This document shows, one piece after another, positions 11,943-23,093 of a DNA stretch of 64,000 nucleotides. Every line of letters starts with the position of its first letter. The stretch's first letter is position 1. The translations under genes and the position numbers were made by a program. The notes under the pieces were generated by a model that was not told where the DNA came from, ran no database searches, and saw only the letters and a program-made list of their open reading frames with translations. Origin of the DNA: Podospora comata (Eukaryota; Ascomycota; Sordariomycetes; Sordariales; Podosporaceae); contig CP071494.1 of NCBI GenBank assembly GCA_017354895.1, positions 3,410,001-3,474,000 of the forward strand. Direction: 5' to 3'.

Positions 11943-14672
11943 TTACACCTCGATCATGTCCACATCCCCCTCCCCATCCTCCTTCACCGCCTTCAGCGGC
12001 GGCGCCAGAGCATCCATCTCTCTCAAGGTATACTCCACCAAATAACTCTCATCCACCAGCTCCTCCATCCTCTTGTAATGTCTCTCCGTGTACACCTTTA
12101 GCGCATTAAGCACCTCCTTCAAGCTCTTCTGCCCCCTCGCTCCCTTGACGCTCAAGCCCGAGAACTTATCAGCCGGATAGCTCCTCACCAGCGCCGAGAG
12201 AATCCGCTGCGCAACAGGTGCCGTGCGCGCGTTTGTGTTCCAGTCTCGTAACCTCAGCAACAAAAGGAACAGCTGCTCATCTGACAAGCTAGCAAGAACC
12301 TGGTCGACAGCTCTCAGCCCGGTGAAGCTACCCGCTTCAGGAGTAGACGAGGTGACAACGTTGGTGAAAAGCTTGAGCAGGCGGCCTGGGTGGTTGAGCT
12401 GGAGAGCCAGGACGATGGCGTCTCTGTAGGCACCGATATGGATGTAGTTCTCCAACTCCTGCTCCTGCTCAACAAGCCGGGTGGCGGCTTCGGTGGCGGC
12501 GGTCTGGGTCTCGGATGTGGTGTCCTTCCAGAAGGTAATCTTGGAGTCGGAGCCAGCCGAGACAATCGTGTTGCTTTTCGGGTGCACGGCCAAGGTCCAC
12601 AGTCTGTCTTCGTGGTTGTCAAGGGTGCATTCTGTTTCGCCCGTGTTGGCGTCCCAGATCTTGACGAGACTGTCAGCGCCAGCGGAAGCGAAATGGACAT
12701 TTTTCCTGCTGGGATCCTCCTCGACTGTGGGGATGTGCAACCACACCACTTTCAGAACGTTGTGGGAGTGTCCTTCAAAGGTGCGAAGACACGTGTAGTC
12801 GGAAAGATTCCACAGCTTGATAGTCTTGTCACCACTGCCAGTGACGATGACACCCTTTCCAGAGACAGCACCACCTGTCTCGCCTTGGATGGCTGGAGTA
12901 TGGAGGGGAGCAAACTTGACCGCCCATACACCTCTCTTGTGGCCCTTGAGGATACCCTGCACCTCGAGCCTTTCTGTGTCCCAAATCTTGACCGTTTTGT
13001 CCTGTGACGCAGAAGCGAATAACTTTCCAGATGGGTTGATATCCAGGGCGTTGATGTCTTTCTCGTGCGCCAATCTCCTGAGACTAGTTGTCTCTTTGAA
13101 CGGTTGTGATGGTCGGGGAATAAGTCGCTTCTGCACAAATCTGTCCTGAGAACCGGAAATCAGGAATGCTGGAGGGTGGTCGAGAGGGTTCTTGAACGCC
13201 TCAGAGTCTTCCGGAGGAGCAACCTTGGGCAAAGACACTGCTCCCACCGACTCCAGGTGACCAGTGAAGGTAGCATAACACTCAAAAGAATTGTTGGCAG
13301 GATCAACCCTCCATATTCTGGCTGTGTTATCTTTTGCACCACTGGCCACCCAGTGACCAGACCAATCCACATCCAGTGACATGACGAGATCCTCGTGTCC
13401 CTTGAGCAAGGCAACGTCGTGCCCGAAATAGGAACCGCCCTCCTCCCCGCTATCTGTTTTGACAGATACTATCCTAATATCCTCCGAGTTCGTCGCAAGC
13501 GCCATCATGGACTGATCTCGTAGAAGGTAGACCAAGTCGTAGATTTCGTCGTGTGTGCCGGATATCCGTCTAAACGGCTCCCAGAAGAACTCTCCCGCAC
13601 TCGCACTGATATCTTCTGCTTTCGGGACCTGATAGAGGGCGAGTGTGTAGTCGGCCTGGGCGCACACAATCAAGGACTTCTCTGGCAAGTAGACGGTTGA
13701 AAGAATAGCCTCGCCCTCCGCCTTGGGGTCTTGTTTCGCAGTGATTTCCTGGTGTGTAGTTGAGTCCCATATCCGCAAGAGACCGCTCTCTCCGGCTGAG
13801 TACATCCACTTCCCTTCATTCAAGAACCCTACAGATTCCACCAACTCGTGCCGCAGCATTGGCGTTCCCTGCCAGCCATTCTCCCCCCAAAGCCACATCG
13901 TCATCGTCTTATCTCTGCTGCCTGTGAGCAAAGCATGCTGCTCGGGCGAGTAGTCGATGCTCTGAACATTAGACTCGTGCGCCTCCCTTTTCCTTTTCGC
14001 ATCGGAGTATACGGGAGTCGCGGTGCGTTTGTGAAGATCGAAGATGCGGACCTTGCCGTCTTGTGTGCCCCAGGCCAGCCGAAACTTGGAGTCGACACCG
14101 TTGGTGCCGTCATCCTGGTCGTTCTTTCGCGAGCCCTTCTTGGGCCTTCGGTCGATTGTGGTGTCGGCGGCGGTCGCGGCGATCTCGAAAAAGTGCAGGG
14201 CTGAAATGAGAACACTCGGTCCGCTGACGGTGTGGGTTACATATCCTCCAACAATATCCCAAATCTTGATGGCGCCATCGGCGGCACCAGTAGCCAACAA
14301 TGTGCTTGTTCTGTCGACGGCCAGCACAACCACAGGGGTGGCATGTGGCTTCGAGGTTCGGACGAGTGTCGTTTCGATCGAGTCGAATTCTGGGGAGACT
14401 GTGAGGGCGTAGATTCGCATCGTCAGCGACCGGGAGCACACAATCAAATGCGACCCCGAAGGCGTAATGGTCAGGGTCGAAATCGGTTCGCCATCTCCTT
14501 CAATCTCGGCCAGGTTCTTTCCAGTCGTCAATTCGGTGAGCACCGCGTTTTCGCCCAGTGTCGAGGCGAGGATTCTGGCGCCATTTTCGAGCGCAACAGA
14601 TCCTCCGGTATAGATGGGCTGTATAACATTTCCAACCTCGAAGGTGGTCTTTGCTGCTTGTCGTGTGGCCAT
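11943..14672 (-). CDS. UTP13: U3 snoRNP-associated WD40 protein Utp13
   Basis: A single-exon gene of 909 residues. The start (ATRQAAKTTFEVGNVIQPIY) and a dozen or so WD40 blades match Utp13/TBL3: DGAIKIWDIVGG, DNTARIWRVD, DKTVKIWDTERLE, DKTIKLWNLSDY and DSLVKIWDANTG are clear repeats. The last 170 or so residues (QELENYIHIGAYRDAIVLAL, RLRDWNTNARTAPVAQRIL) form the helical Utp13 C-terminal domain. In yeast, Utp13 belongs to the UtpB subcomplex of the small-subunit processome and helps early 18S rRNA processing in the nucleolus. The ATG at 14672 is the first in frame and the length fits the family. It is divergent from the gene starting at 14977, sharing about 300 bp of upstream DNA. Confidence 0.93.
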   Translation of the reverse strand: MATRQAAKTTFEVGNVIQPIYTGGSVALENGARILASTLGENAVLTELTTGKNLAEIEGDGEPISTLTITPSGSHLIVCSRSLTMRIYALTVSPEFDSIETTLVRTSKPHATPVVVLAVDRTSTLLATGAADGAIKIWDIVGGYVTHTVSGPSVLISALHFFEIAATAADTTIDRRPKKGSRKNDQDDGTNGVDSKFRLAWGTQDGKVRIFDLHKRTATPVYSDAKRKREAHESNVQSIDYSPEQHALLTGSRDKTMTMWLWGENGWQGTPMLRHELVESVGFLNEGKWMYSAGESGLLRIWDSTTHQEITAKQDPKAEGEAILSTVYLPEKSLIVCAQADYTLALYQVPKAEDISASAGEFFWEPFRRISGTHDEIYDLVYLLRDQSMMALATNSEDIRIVSVKTDSGEEGGSYFGHDVALLKGHEDLVMSLDVDWSGHWVASGAKDNTARIWRVDPANNSFECYATFTGHLESVGAVSLPKVAPPEDSEAFKNPLDHPPAFLISGSQDRFVQKRLIPRPSQPFKETTSLRRLAHEKDINALDINPSGKLFASASQDKTVKIWDTERLEVQGILKGHKRGVWAVKFAPLHTPAIQGETGGAVSGKGVIVTGSGDKTIKLWNLSDYTCLRTFEGHSHNVLKVVWLHIPTVEEDPSRKNVHFASAGADSLVKIWDANTGETECTLDNHEDRLWTLAVHPKSNTIVSAGSDSKITFWKDTTSETQTAATEAATRLVEQEQELENYIHIGAYRDAIVLALQLNHPGRLLKLFTNVVTSSTPEAGSFTGLRAVDQVLASLSDEQLFLLLLRLRDWNTNARTAPVAQRILSALVRSYPADKFSGLSVKGARGQKSLKEVLNALKVYTERHYKRMEELVDESYLVEYTLREMDALAPPLKAVKEDGEGDVDMIEV

Positions 14673-14976
14673 TTTCGCAGCTCTGTGGGTTTTCCTGAGA
14701 ATGCGAATGCGGTCGATTGAACGCTGCTTGGTCGCGACCCCAAATTTTTTGCCCAGCCAGTTCCTGTATTTTTTTGCGATAAGAGCTGGTAAAATAAGGT
14801 TATCTTAGCGCAACTTACCCCGGTCGACCTGTTCTTGGCATCCTGCAAGGAAGCTTTGACGTGCTTGCGTCCCACTCAGCCCAGCCAACGTCCTCTGTTC
14901 AACGTGCTCCCATTTCGACGGGAGATGGGTCAATCAGCTGGTCTGATCAACTCATCGCTTATAATAGTTGCCCATC

Positions 14977-16812
14977 ATGGGTCTTCTGGAGCCCCTAATC
15001 TCAATGGCTCTGGTATGGTAACTCTGACGCCATGGAGGATTCGATCCAACGGTCTAACCAATCTCACAGGGACGATCTCCTTATGACGAGGTAATCTTCC
15101 CAAATACCTCCCAGCAAAATGAACAAGACAACGAGCATGATGGATATCGTCAACTATACGATGAGCGGGGTCGCCCAATCAACCCGGAAACCCGGCGCAT
15201 CAACGGAGATGTCATTCGGTCGCATAACGAAGTCATGACGGTGATAGGTGTCGCTGAGCCTGACAACGGCCCCGATGATGCTCATGCAATGTCCTCTCAT
15301 CGGCATAATGTCTATGAGGACAGGTGGGGAAACAGACTGCTCAATCTAGGCGGTGTTCTTGATACGGCCTGTGTCTGGGGCGTGAATGGCATGAGACAGC
15401 GCATTTTGGTGAGAACTTATCCCGCATATCTGCAAACTCCCGACTGACTGTAGTCTAGCTATACAAACGGTACAGTCGAGTGCCATTCAAAGAGACATTC
15501 GCCCTCGCCAGACAGGATCAATCTCTAGCTGCACACTTCTTGGGCGGCTTGCCAGCATTTGGCCTGAATGCAGCGATCGATCGCATGGTAGCCCCAAAGG
15601 TCAAGGAATACCCAATGTATGTTCTCACCATGAATAGCTTCATATCACACGCTGGCTAATCATGTATCTAGACTTGGCTATGCCTCCACGTATATCCGTA
15701 TCCACCTGGTTGTGTACACCACGTTCCAACGCTTCGGCATCATTCCGGCAACCGAACTTCTTCCCAACTGGAGATTCTTCATCCCTGGCTCAAGCATATC
15801 ACCTATTGTCGTCCCACCACTGCCAACATCCCTCTGTCCAGTCGGAATTCTCAAATGGATAGGCGGCACCCTCCTCGGCGTTGCCCCCCTCGGTGGATTC
15901 TTCGCCTACATGATCGTCTACAACCACGTCGCCAAGTTCTTCCGAATGAAGATTATAAGCAATCTACCACTCCCAAGTAACCCGCTGCCGGCGAAACGCA
16001 GAGCGCTTCAGGATATCACTCCCCTCCCGCCGACCTTTACACTCGAGATCCCTCCCCCTGTTGATCAACATCCCGTTGTCAGCGGCTCATCATCCACCCC
16101 ACCACCTGCCGCCGCACCCACGCAACAACAACAACCACAACCCACCACTCGCACCGCGGAGGTTCCCCCCCGAAGACAAAGCATAACAACCACCACCACC
16201 CCGGGCGCCGGCATCCCCCTTGTAACGGACGACTACGCCTCAGAGGAAGAAGAGCTAGAAGTCAGCGGAACCCTCATCTCCTTCGACGTCGAAGCAGCTG
16301 ACTCTTCCCACACCCTCAGTGGTAACTTCAGCAACAACCCCGCCGAAACAATCAACCCGGCCAACCCAGGCATATGGTCTGCCGAGCTCCGCCCCAATCC
16401 ATCGGAAAACAACCGCGCCGCCCAGGCAAGCAGGGAGCGCACCTTTCGGGACAATAAACTGAGACGATTACCTGCTGCGCTGGCGACGGATGTGTTTGCT
16501 ATTGGGCCGTCAAGGTTGATCATGAGCCCGTTTGCAGCGTTGTGCTGGACGGCGATGATTAGGCCTTACTTGGCGAGGGCGGGGAGGTGGGGGGAGTTAG
16601 AGGGGGTGAACGAGGTTGGACTTTGGGGGGCATTTAGCTGGGAGGGGGTTTCGAGCTTGGTGGGGATGGAGTTGGTGTTGTTTAATTTGATGGGGAGCGT
16701 TTGGACGGTGGTGAGTGGGTTGGCGTGGACGGTGAAGATGGATGAGGAGCAGTGGGAGGAGTGTGGGGAGGGGTTAAGGTGGGAGGAACAAGAGGGGGAG
16801 GAGGAGAGATGA
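14977..16812 (+). CDS. Unrecognised multi-pass membrane protein
   Basis: I infer four exons: 14977..15012, 15070..15408, 15459..15616 and 15672..16812 (557 residues). The first exon encodes only MGLLEPLISMAL and was chosen because it alone joins in phase to GRSPYDEVIFPNT. The N-terminal third is polar. The middle has hydrophobic stretches (LGGLPAFGLNAAIDRM, IGGTLLGVAPLGGFFAYMIV); a disordered Pro/Thr/Gln segment follows, and the C-terminal end is hydrophobic again (SLVGMELVLFNLMGSVWTVV) before an acidic tail. I do not recognise the family; it looks like a conserved fungal membrane protein. The 3' end is very G-rich and stops 148 bp from the convergent MHF1 gene. Confidence 0.75.
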
Positions 16813-16960
16813 TGGGTATTGCTTTTGGAGGGGGAAAATGGGGTGTTATAGATGAGACAATGTATTTCCGTGGCCAGAACTCCGTGCCTGTGATAACCTA
16901 AAGTATGATACAAAAGAAGACCCAACGCCATGGCATTTGAAGTGTGTTATGAGTTCAGGA

Positions 16961-17503
16961 TCACGCTCTGCCCTTCCCCTTCGCTTTCGCCCTTAGCTTC
17001 CTCGTCTTTTCCTTGTCGACGATGTCTTTGACGATGGAGTGCAAATCTTGGTTTCTTCTAGCCAATAGCAGGACATCGTCTGTGGTGACTGTTGTTCTGT
17101 TGGCATGACGGCTGAAGGATTCCAGATCGATAGCTACGTTTTCTGTTTTTAAGGTGGTCAGCAGCTGGCGATGTAATGAGATGTAATGAGATGAGATGAG
17201 ATATTCCCGTAGCTGTATGAGATAGGATGAAAGAGAATGTCTTTCAGATGAAGCTACTGATCAACCCAAAGCATGAACTTACCGATCTGACTCCATACCA
17301 TATCCGTCAGCGCACCGATAAACTGCGGCGTGGCATTCCTGTTCCTTCTCATGGACTCCTCATCGACGATCTTGCCGATGGAGAACCACAGGGCCGTCTT
17401 CAGGCGCTAGATTCATTCCTTGTCAGTTCCAAGTCTTACATATCACTCAAACATAAAAAAATAAACACACCTCACGGATTTCATCCTCACTTTGATCAGC
17501 CAT
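16961..17503 (-). CDS. MHF1: CENP-S / MHF1 histone-fold protein
   Basis: The gene is in three short exons that no single frame reveals: 17471..17503, 17283..17406 and 16961..17142 (112 residues). It reads MADQSEDEIRE, then RLKTALWFSIGKIVDEE, TPQFIGALTDMVWSQIENVA, IDLESFSRHAKRTTVTTDDV and LLLARRNQDLH, matching the CENP-S histone fold (human motif FARHAKRTTINTEDVKLLAR). The tail is basic. CENP-S pairs with CENP-X (MHF2); the MHF complex stimulates the FANCM-family helicase at stalled forks and also sits at kinetochores. Phases at both junctions are consistent and the stop is at 16961..16963. Confidence 0.92.
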
Positions 17504-18128
17504 CCTTTCTTTGTTGTGACGAGTTCAAAAGTCTTGGCAGATGTCGATGAGAGACGCGCTCAGACGCGTCGCAGTGTGCAAGGCCACTGACGCGAAGTCA
17601 GCAGGTTTGCGGTGGACTTCCAGATTGGCACTAGAATCAAAATAGGTTAAGAGTTGTCTTGGGATTATGCAAGCTTGAAAGTGGAGAGAGATGGTAGTTG
17701 AAGAGCCGCAACGGTGTCTAGAATGACGGCGTTGTTTGTTTGTGTTGGTTGTCAAGGCTGGCATCACAAGGTAGACTGTTAGCTATCTAACCGGTAGACT
17801 GAGCAGGCCCAGTTTTGATCACGCTGAAAAAATACAAGAACAAAACGAAAGTTTCTGATTCTCAATTCTTCTTGCCGGCCCTGCCGGAAGTACACACCCC
17901 TAACTCTACAGCGGGGTCCGCAGCACACCGCAGCACTCCCGCCTTTACGTCGAGCTCCTTGCCTGCATGGTAGATTTTCGCGCATCCTTTTCGCATCCTC
18001 AACCTATACATACTCCCTCAACTCACCACACAACCCCCCCAATCTTTGCGCCTTTTTCTTGAACATCAATCCCGTCACCGATTATCTATTCCACACCCCC
18101 AAACTCCCACCAAAATAACCTGCCCACC
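17504..18128. other. Divergent promoter region MHF1 / PGA2
   Basis: 625 bp between the starts of two divergent housekeeping genes. C-rich runs precede the PGA2 start. No gene is seen. Confidence 0.6.
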
Positions 18129-18648
18129 ATGGACGACCTCGCCAACCTCGCCACCACCATCGGCGACCGCTTCACCACCAACCTCAAGTCCACCCTCGAC
18201 AACATGTCCCCCCAAAAATGGATCCGAGTCATCATCGTAGCCGGCGCCTGTTCGTCTTCCCTCCCTCCCCTCATTCCCTTTCTGTTCACCCACTAACCCC
18301 CCACCGCTAGACCTCCTCCTCCGCCCTTACCTGATGAAACTCGGCGGCCGCGCCCAAATGGCCTCCTACGAAGAAGAGCACGCAGCGACAGAAGCCGAGT
18401 TCGCCGCCAAGGCCAAGGCCAAGATCTCCCCCAACGAGCTCCGGGGCAAAGTCGAGATACCCGAAGACACAGACTCTGAAGGTGAAGACGCAGAGGGCGG
18501 GTCAACTGCCGCTGACTGGGGCAAAAAGGCGAGGAGGAGACAGAGGGATATGATCAAGAAGCTGCTGGAGGCTGAAGAAAGAAGATTGCAGGAGAGTAAA
18601 GAGGAGGAGGAGGATAAGGACATTGAGGAGTTTCTGATCAAGGATTAA
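18129..18648 (+). CDS. PGA2: Pga2-like trafficking protein
   Basis: Two exons, 18129..18249 and 18311..18648, give 152 residues. The intron splits the Tyr codon of AGAYLLLRPYLMKLGGRAQ, the membrane-spanning signature of the PGA2 family (yeast: processing of Gas1 and ALP). After the membrane segment comes a long charged, coiled-coil-like tail with acidic (DTDSEGEDAEGG) and basic (KKARRRQRD) patches ending EEFLIKD. Yeast Pga2 is an essential ER/nuclear-envelope protein needed for secretory protein maturation. The CACCATGG context supports the start. The gene converges on the prenyltransferase alpha gene 237 bp away. Confidence 0.82.
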
Positions 18649-18885
18649 GCGCACATGAGTGACAAGGTTAAGGTGTAAAAGGGTGGTATAGAAATCTGGA
18701 ATGGGAACAGGAGTGTCGGTTTATCAAAATGGAAGGACTTTTTGGGTAACGACATAAAGATGGATGGGGGTACATATAACCTAACGTACATAATGATAAT
18801 AAAGCTTCCAACTGCCATGTTCAACTAGTGCCCTTCCAACTTGTAACCATGATATAAGATCCTTCACCTGTCATATCCTGAACAT

Positions 18886-20704
18886 TCAAGCAGCAACCTC
18901 CGCCAACCCCAACCCCTCCCTCCTCCACTGCCAATAACCCCCCCTAATCCGATCCCACTTCTCCATCAACCTCCTCAAGCACAAATCCGCCCTCTCCCTC
19001 TCCCCCAACTCCTTATAAACCTCGGCCAACAAATCCAACGCATGACTCGACCTCACCTCCTCCCTTTCCTCCCCCTCGCCCAACCCCTTGACAAACTCCT
19101 CGGCAAACTCCCTCACAGAACTCAACCCCCTCCCCCCTTTAACCAACACCCCCCTCAAGTAATTCCACCCCGACTGATTCTGCGGCGCCAACCTAATCTT
19201 CTCCTCCGCATAAGCCACCTCCCGATCAACAATCTCCCCGGGCACCTTTGGGTCCGCCTCGGTAGCCGCATACTTTTCTCCAGGCGTGCAGTTCTCCGGA
19301 TCGGAAAACACCAAATAAAACCTATGCGACCAAGCCGAATTGTTCCTCACATCCTGCTCAATCAGCTCCTCTGTGCTCCTCAGCTCCTCCGGGTTCCCCC
19401 ACACCCCCAGCTTGCCCACCATCCAGGAGCGGTAGCTCCACACGTGGTAGTTCTTTGTGTCTTCCGCCAATATCTGGGTCAGAAACTCCCTTTCCGAAGT
19501 AGCAAACGATGCCAGCGCCGGAGGGTCAGTCGCGATGGAGGGGTGGTAGTGTTCTACCAACAAATGCCGGTGATGCCAGATCTGGTAGTTTTTCAGGTTC
19601 TCCAGCGCGATCTGGTTGAGCCAGGTGATCTCGTCCGGGATGGGGAGCTTCATGGCGAAGATGTTGGCCGCGCGGAAGAGCCAGACCGTGTAGTGCGCCG
19701 GGTTGAGGTTGATGATGTACTCGGTCAGCTTGAGGGAGCGTGGGGAGTACTCTTTTGCCGACATGACGGCGCGGAGGTAGGACATTGCTTGAACCAGCTG
19801 TTAGTCTCGATTCTCTGGGATATGGGGCGGTGATAAAAAAAGGGGCTGGGCTCACCTTCAGCGTAGTCAGGAGAATACGCAATCGCCGCCAGGGCGTTCT
19901 CCGGATCCTCCATCACAATCGGCACCACGTCATCCCACTCCGGATCCAGCGCCAGCTTCCCCTGCCTCGCCATCCCCTCCGCGCCGTACAACTCCCTGCT
20001 TAGCCTCTCCATCTCTCTCCGTCGTTGCTTTTCCTCAGTATACTCTGAATCAGTAACCAAAACCTGATCTCCCGTCTGGCAGTCCACAAACCCCCTTTTT
20101 TGCCTATCCCTCAGCTCCCTAAACCTCTGCGACTGCAGCTGCAGACAAGACAACGTCACTCTCTTCTCCTGCCGTATTCCCCACTCCTTGGCGGTATACT
20201 CCCCGATATCCCTCCCCCGTGAATCAACACCTTTATGTTGCTGCTGCCGTTTCTTATATTTCCTCAGATTAAACCCCCTAGTAGGAAGCGAGTGCTCATT
20301 AACCGTCTTCCACAAATCCTTCTGCCCCTTTGCACCCAAAAACCGAACCGGCAGCCGGGTGACAAGCCGTGAAGCAAGCCAGACAAGCTGATCCGCCTGC
20401 GTCGTCGATCTCTTTCCCTCGAACGGGTGACAAAGCTCAAAATGATATCTCGATAACTCGGCGACGGTGGAAGGTTCCTCCTTTTCTGGTTGTTTGGAAG
20501 CGTTGTTGTTGTTGTTGTTGGTACTAGGTGCAGCCGGAGCTGATGGTTTGGTGGTGGTGTTGGTGGTGGTGGCTGCTTGCAAACAAACAATACTTAGCAT
20601 TCACAATACCAACCAAAACCCTAAACACAATAGAGCAGAAGAAGAAAAACACACATACAACTTCCCGCTTTGGGCTTTTGCGCCGCTTTTCCTTTGGGCG
20701 GCAT
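18886..20704 (-). CDS. RAM2: Farnesyl/geranylgeranyltransferase alpha subunit, extended
   Basis: Three exons, 20659..20704, 19856..20572 and 18886..19787, give 554 residues, well above the usual 330 or so. From about residue 200 the protein is a standard alpha subunit: DPEWDDVVPI, then prenyltransferase alpha repeats NPAHYTVWLFR, NYQIWHHRHLLVEH, NYHVWSYRSWMV, NNSAWSHRFYLVF and NQSGWNYLRGV. The subunit pairs with the FTase or GGTase-I beta chain and attaches prenyl groups to CaaX proteins such as Ras, Rho and a-factor-type pheromones. Residues 16 to about 195, coded without a break in exon 2, are an extra segment (Asn/Thr-rich, then SRYHFELCHPFEG and RGFNLRKYKKRQQQ) that I do not recognise. 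The MPPKGKA start is joined by a clean GTATGT..GCAG intron. An internal ATG near residue 200 could give the normal form. Confidence 0.9.
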
Positions 20705-21444
20705 TGTCGCAAAACGAGAAAAGAACCAAAAAAAAGGGAGCTGTTACTTCAGGCAGTTGGAGTGTGTTGAAATGGCGGGGCAGCAAGCCAGACGGGAGGT
20801 TTCAGGGACGCGCGGGTACACAAAGCCCAAGCTTGGCTTCCAAAGCTTCCAGAAGGAATTCGGGCAGGCGTGAGCATGACAACAATCCCAACCCAATGTC
20901 AAAGACAACAATTGTAAGGAGAGAACCAACTCAAGTCAACAACAAAACACAAATCAAATTCTTTATTTTCTCTTCCATCATCCCGGCTGCTTGCGGCTTT
21001 CTCTTGCCTTGATTCAACAATTACTACGTAAGATGCTCGAAAACCGGAGGTAAAATATCCAGAGGTAGTAAATGGTACCGCAAGGTAGAAATGTTCTAAT
21101 AGACCATCCATCCAAATCCTGAATCAAAAGTGATAGCAGCCACAAGTATATCAGTACAGAACCGAGCAAAAGTATCACCATTACACAATAGCCCCCTTCT
21201 TTTGAAGCCCCCCCCCCCCTCTTTTTTTTTTCCACAGAATCATTAACTCCTATCCCCGCCTGCCTGCCTTCCCTCCCTGCTGCCCATGGCCCATGTTGAT
21301 CACCACCTCAAGAAATCCTCTCTAGTCCAAAATAATAATAGAAAGTCGCATTAAAAGCCTTACGCAAGCGAAAAGAAAAAAAAAACCGGCCATATGGTGA
21401 ATGAATCGAATAATACGCCCATACGCATGCATAACAAGCCCCTT
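20705..21444. other. Intergenic RAM2 / ERG12, 740 bp
   Basis: This lies between the RAM2 start and the ERG12 stop. It contains a C11 run followed by a T run near 21210-21231 and several A-rich stretches. No gene is seen. Confidence 0.6.
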
Positions 21445-23093
21445 CTAGATATCCGGGTTACTTTCCACTCTCCAAAACTTCCACCCTTCCCTCTCCCCAG
21501 GCATGCCACCATGCACACCCACTAGCCTCTCCACACCATCATTCCCCTGCGCATTGAGGAACTTTTCCTGATCAATCTCCATACCACCCTCCTCATCCTC
21601 CACCGTGCCGTTTTTTAGAACCGCAGGCCACAAAACACCCACGCCGTCACCACCAAGCGTAGTCTCAAATTTTTGGTAGCCCTCCTCGTCAAGCTGCTCC
21701 TCCAACCTAGCGAGTTTCTCTCTAGGAACCCCAGGTTTTAGGAGAGTAATCGAGCAACCACCACCACCGGCACCGGTTAGTTTCGTCCAGCCTATCCCTT
21801 GGTGGTCTACCAGCTCGCGGACACGTTCGAGTCTGGGATGTGAGACGCCAAGTGAGACCAGCAAACCGTGGTTGATGTTCATCAGCTCGCCCACACGGCG
21901 AAGGCTGTCCTCCTTCTCCGTAGAGAAATCATCCTCGGCAATGAGCTCAGCCGATGTTTGCGTGACCTTGTCAATGGCATCAAGAATGCTGCCAACAAGC
22001 TTCGGGTGAGTGTCCTTCAACCTCCCCACCTTGGCCACCTCATGCGCCGTGGATTTCGGCGTCCTGGTGTCGACCAAAAGGAGTGGCAACTCGGGGAAAT
22101 CCCAAAGTGGTTTTACATCAGGTGCCTTGCTGTAATCCGTTCTCTGGAACATGACGGCCTTGCCCTGTGTGGAGACGGTGTTGTCCACACCGGAGGGGTT
22201 GCCGTGGATGAACATCTCGTAGACGTACGCCCATCGGTTGATGCGCTCAATCTGCATGCGGGCCTCATCAGGCGGTTGATCCGGATGGGGCCCAGAAAGT
22301 GTCCTAAGCTGAAGCAACAGGGCTGCCGAGAGACACACAGCAATAGTGGCGCTGCTTCCGAGTCCTGCGCCTATTGGAATCGTGGAGCGCAATGTGTACT
22401 GGCAGGCGGGGAACGACTGTGATCCAAGGGACAAGAACATGTACAAGAAAGAACCAGCCGAGTTCTGGTGAACTTTGCGAACATCCGCCGGCTTATCCGA
22501 CGAGACATCGGCGAGGTATGGCTGGATGGCGGCGACGAGCTCCTGGTCGATTTCGGTGACGAGACTGTAGTAGTACTTCTTTTTCGACGGCTGCTGGAAG
22601 ATGGCCCAGGGCAGTTCGTCAATCCTCCACGAGTGGTCAAAGTCGATATCTGGGAACTTGAGTGTGACAGTCTTTCTCGACTTGGAGAGCGATGTTACGA
22701 GGAGGTAGGAGCGCAAAGCGATTGAAGCCGCGATCGCCGCCTGCAAGATGCGCCCACGTCAGTTTCGTCGCATTCAACCAACTCCAAGCGCTTGCTTCTT
22801 ACCTTGCCGTGCACAACCGCATGTTCACCAAACACAATCACCTTTCCCGGCGCCGAAACCATAAAACTAGGCATCATTGGGCTGGACTTTTTGCGTTGCA
22901 TGCGATCTCTGATATTCCCGTTCCCATTCCCGTTGAGCGTGATGTTTCCTGTACCGTTGGTGATCCCGTTTGTGCCTTCGACGCCGTATTCGCTGGCGTT
23001 GCTGCTGCTGGCACTGATGCTAGAACTTTCGGGTTCGGTGTCCACGTGGTAGCCGTTCTGGCCGTTCCGGCCGTTCGCAATGGCCTGCGTCAT
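21445..23093 (-). CDS. ERG12: Mevalonate kinase
   Basis: Two exons, 22803..23093 and 21445..22740, give 528 residues. The GHMP-kinase motifs are complete: APGKVIVFGEHAVVHGK near the start, the ATP-binding PIGAGLGSSATIAV, and TGAGGGGCSITLL near the C terminus; VDTRTPKSTAHEV is also typical. The enzyme phosphorylates mevalonate in the cytosol on the way to farnesyl diphosphate, sterols and prenyl donors. The first 75 or so residues, rich in Asn, Gly and Ser, extend beyond the catalytic fold, as in other filamentous fungi. The intron (GTAAGA..TTGCAG) sits right after the first motif. Its neighbours include the prenyltransferase alpha subunit and Ste24. Confidence 0.95.

Noticed and set aside
12390-13007. 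205-codon plus-strand frame inside UTP13
   Set aside because: Antisense shadow of the WD40 coding sequence.
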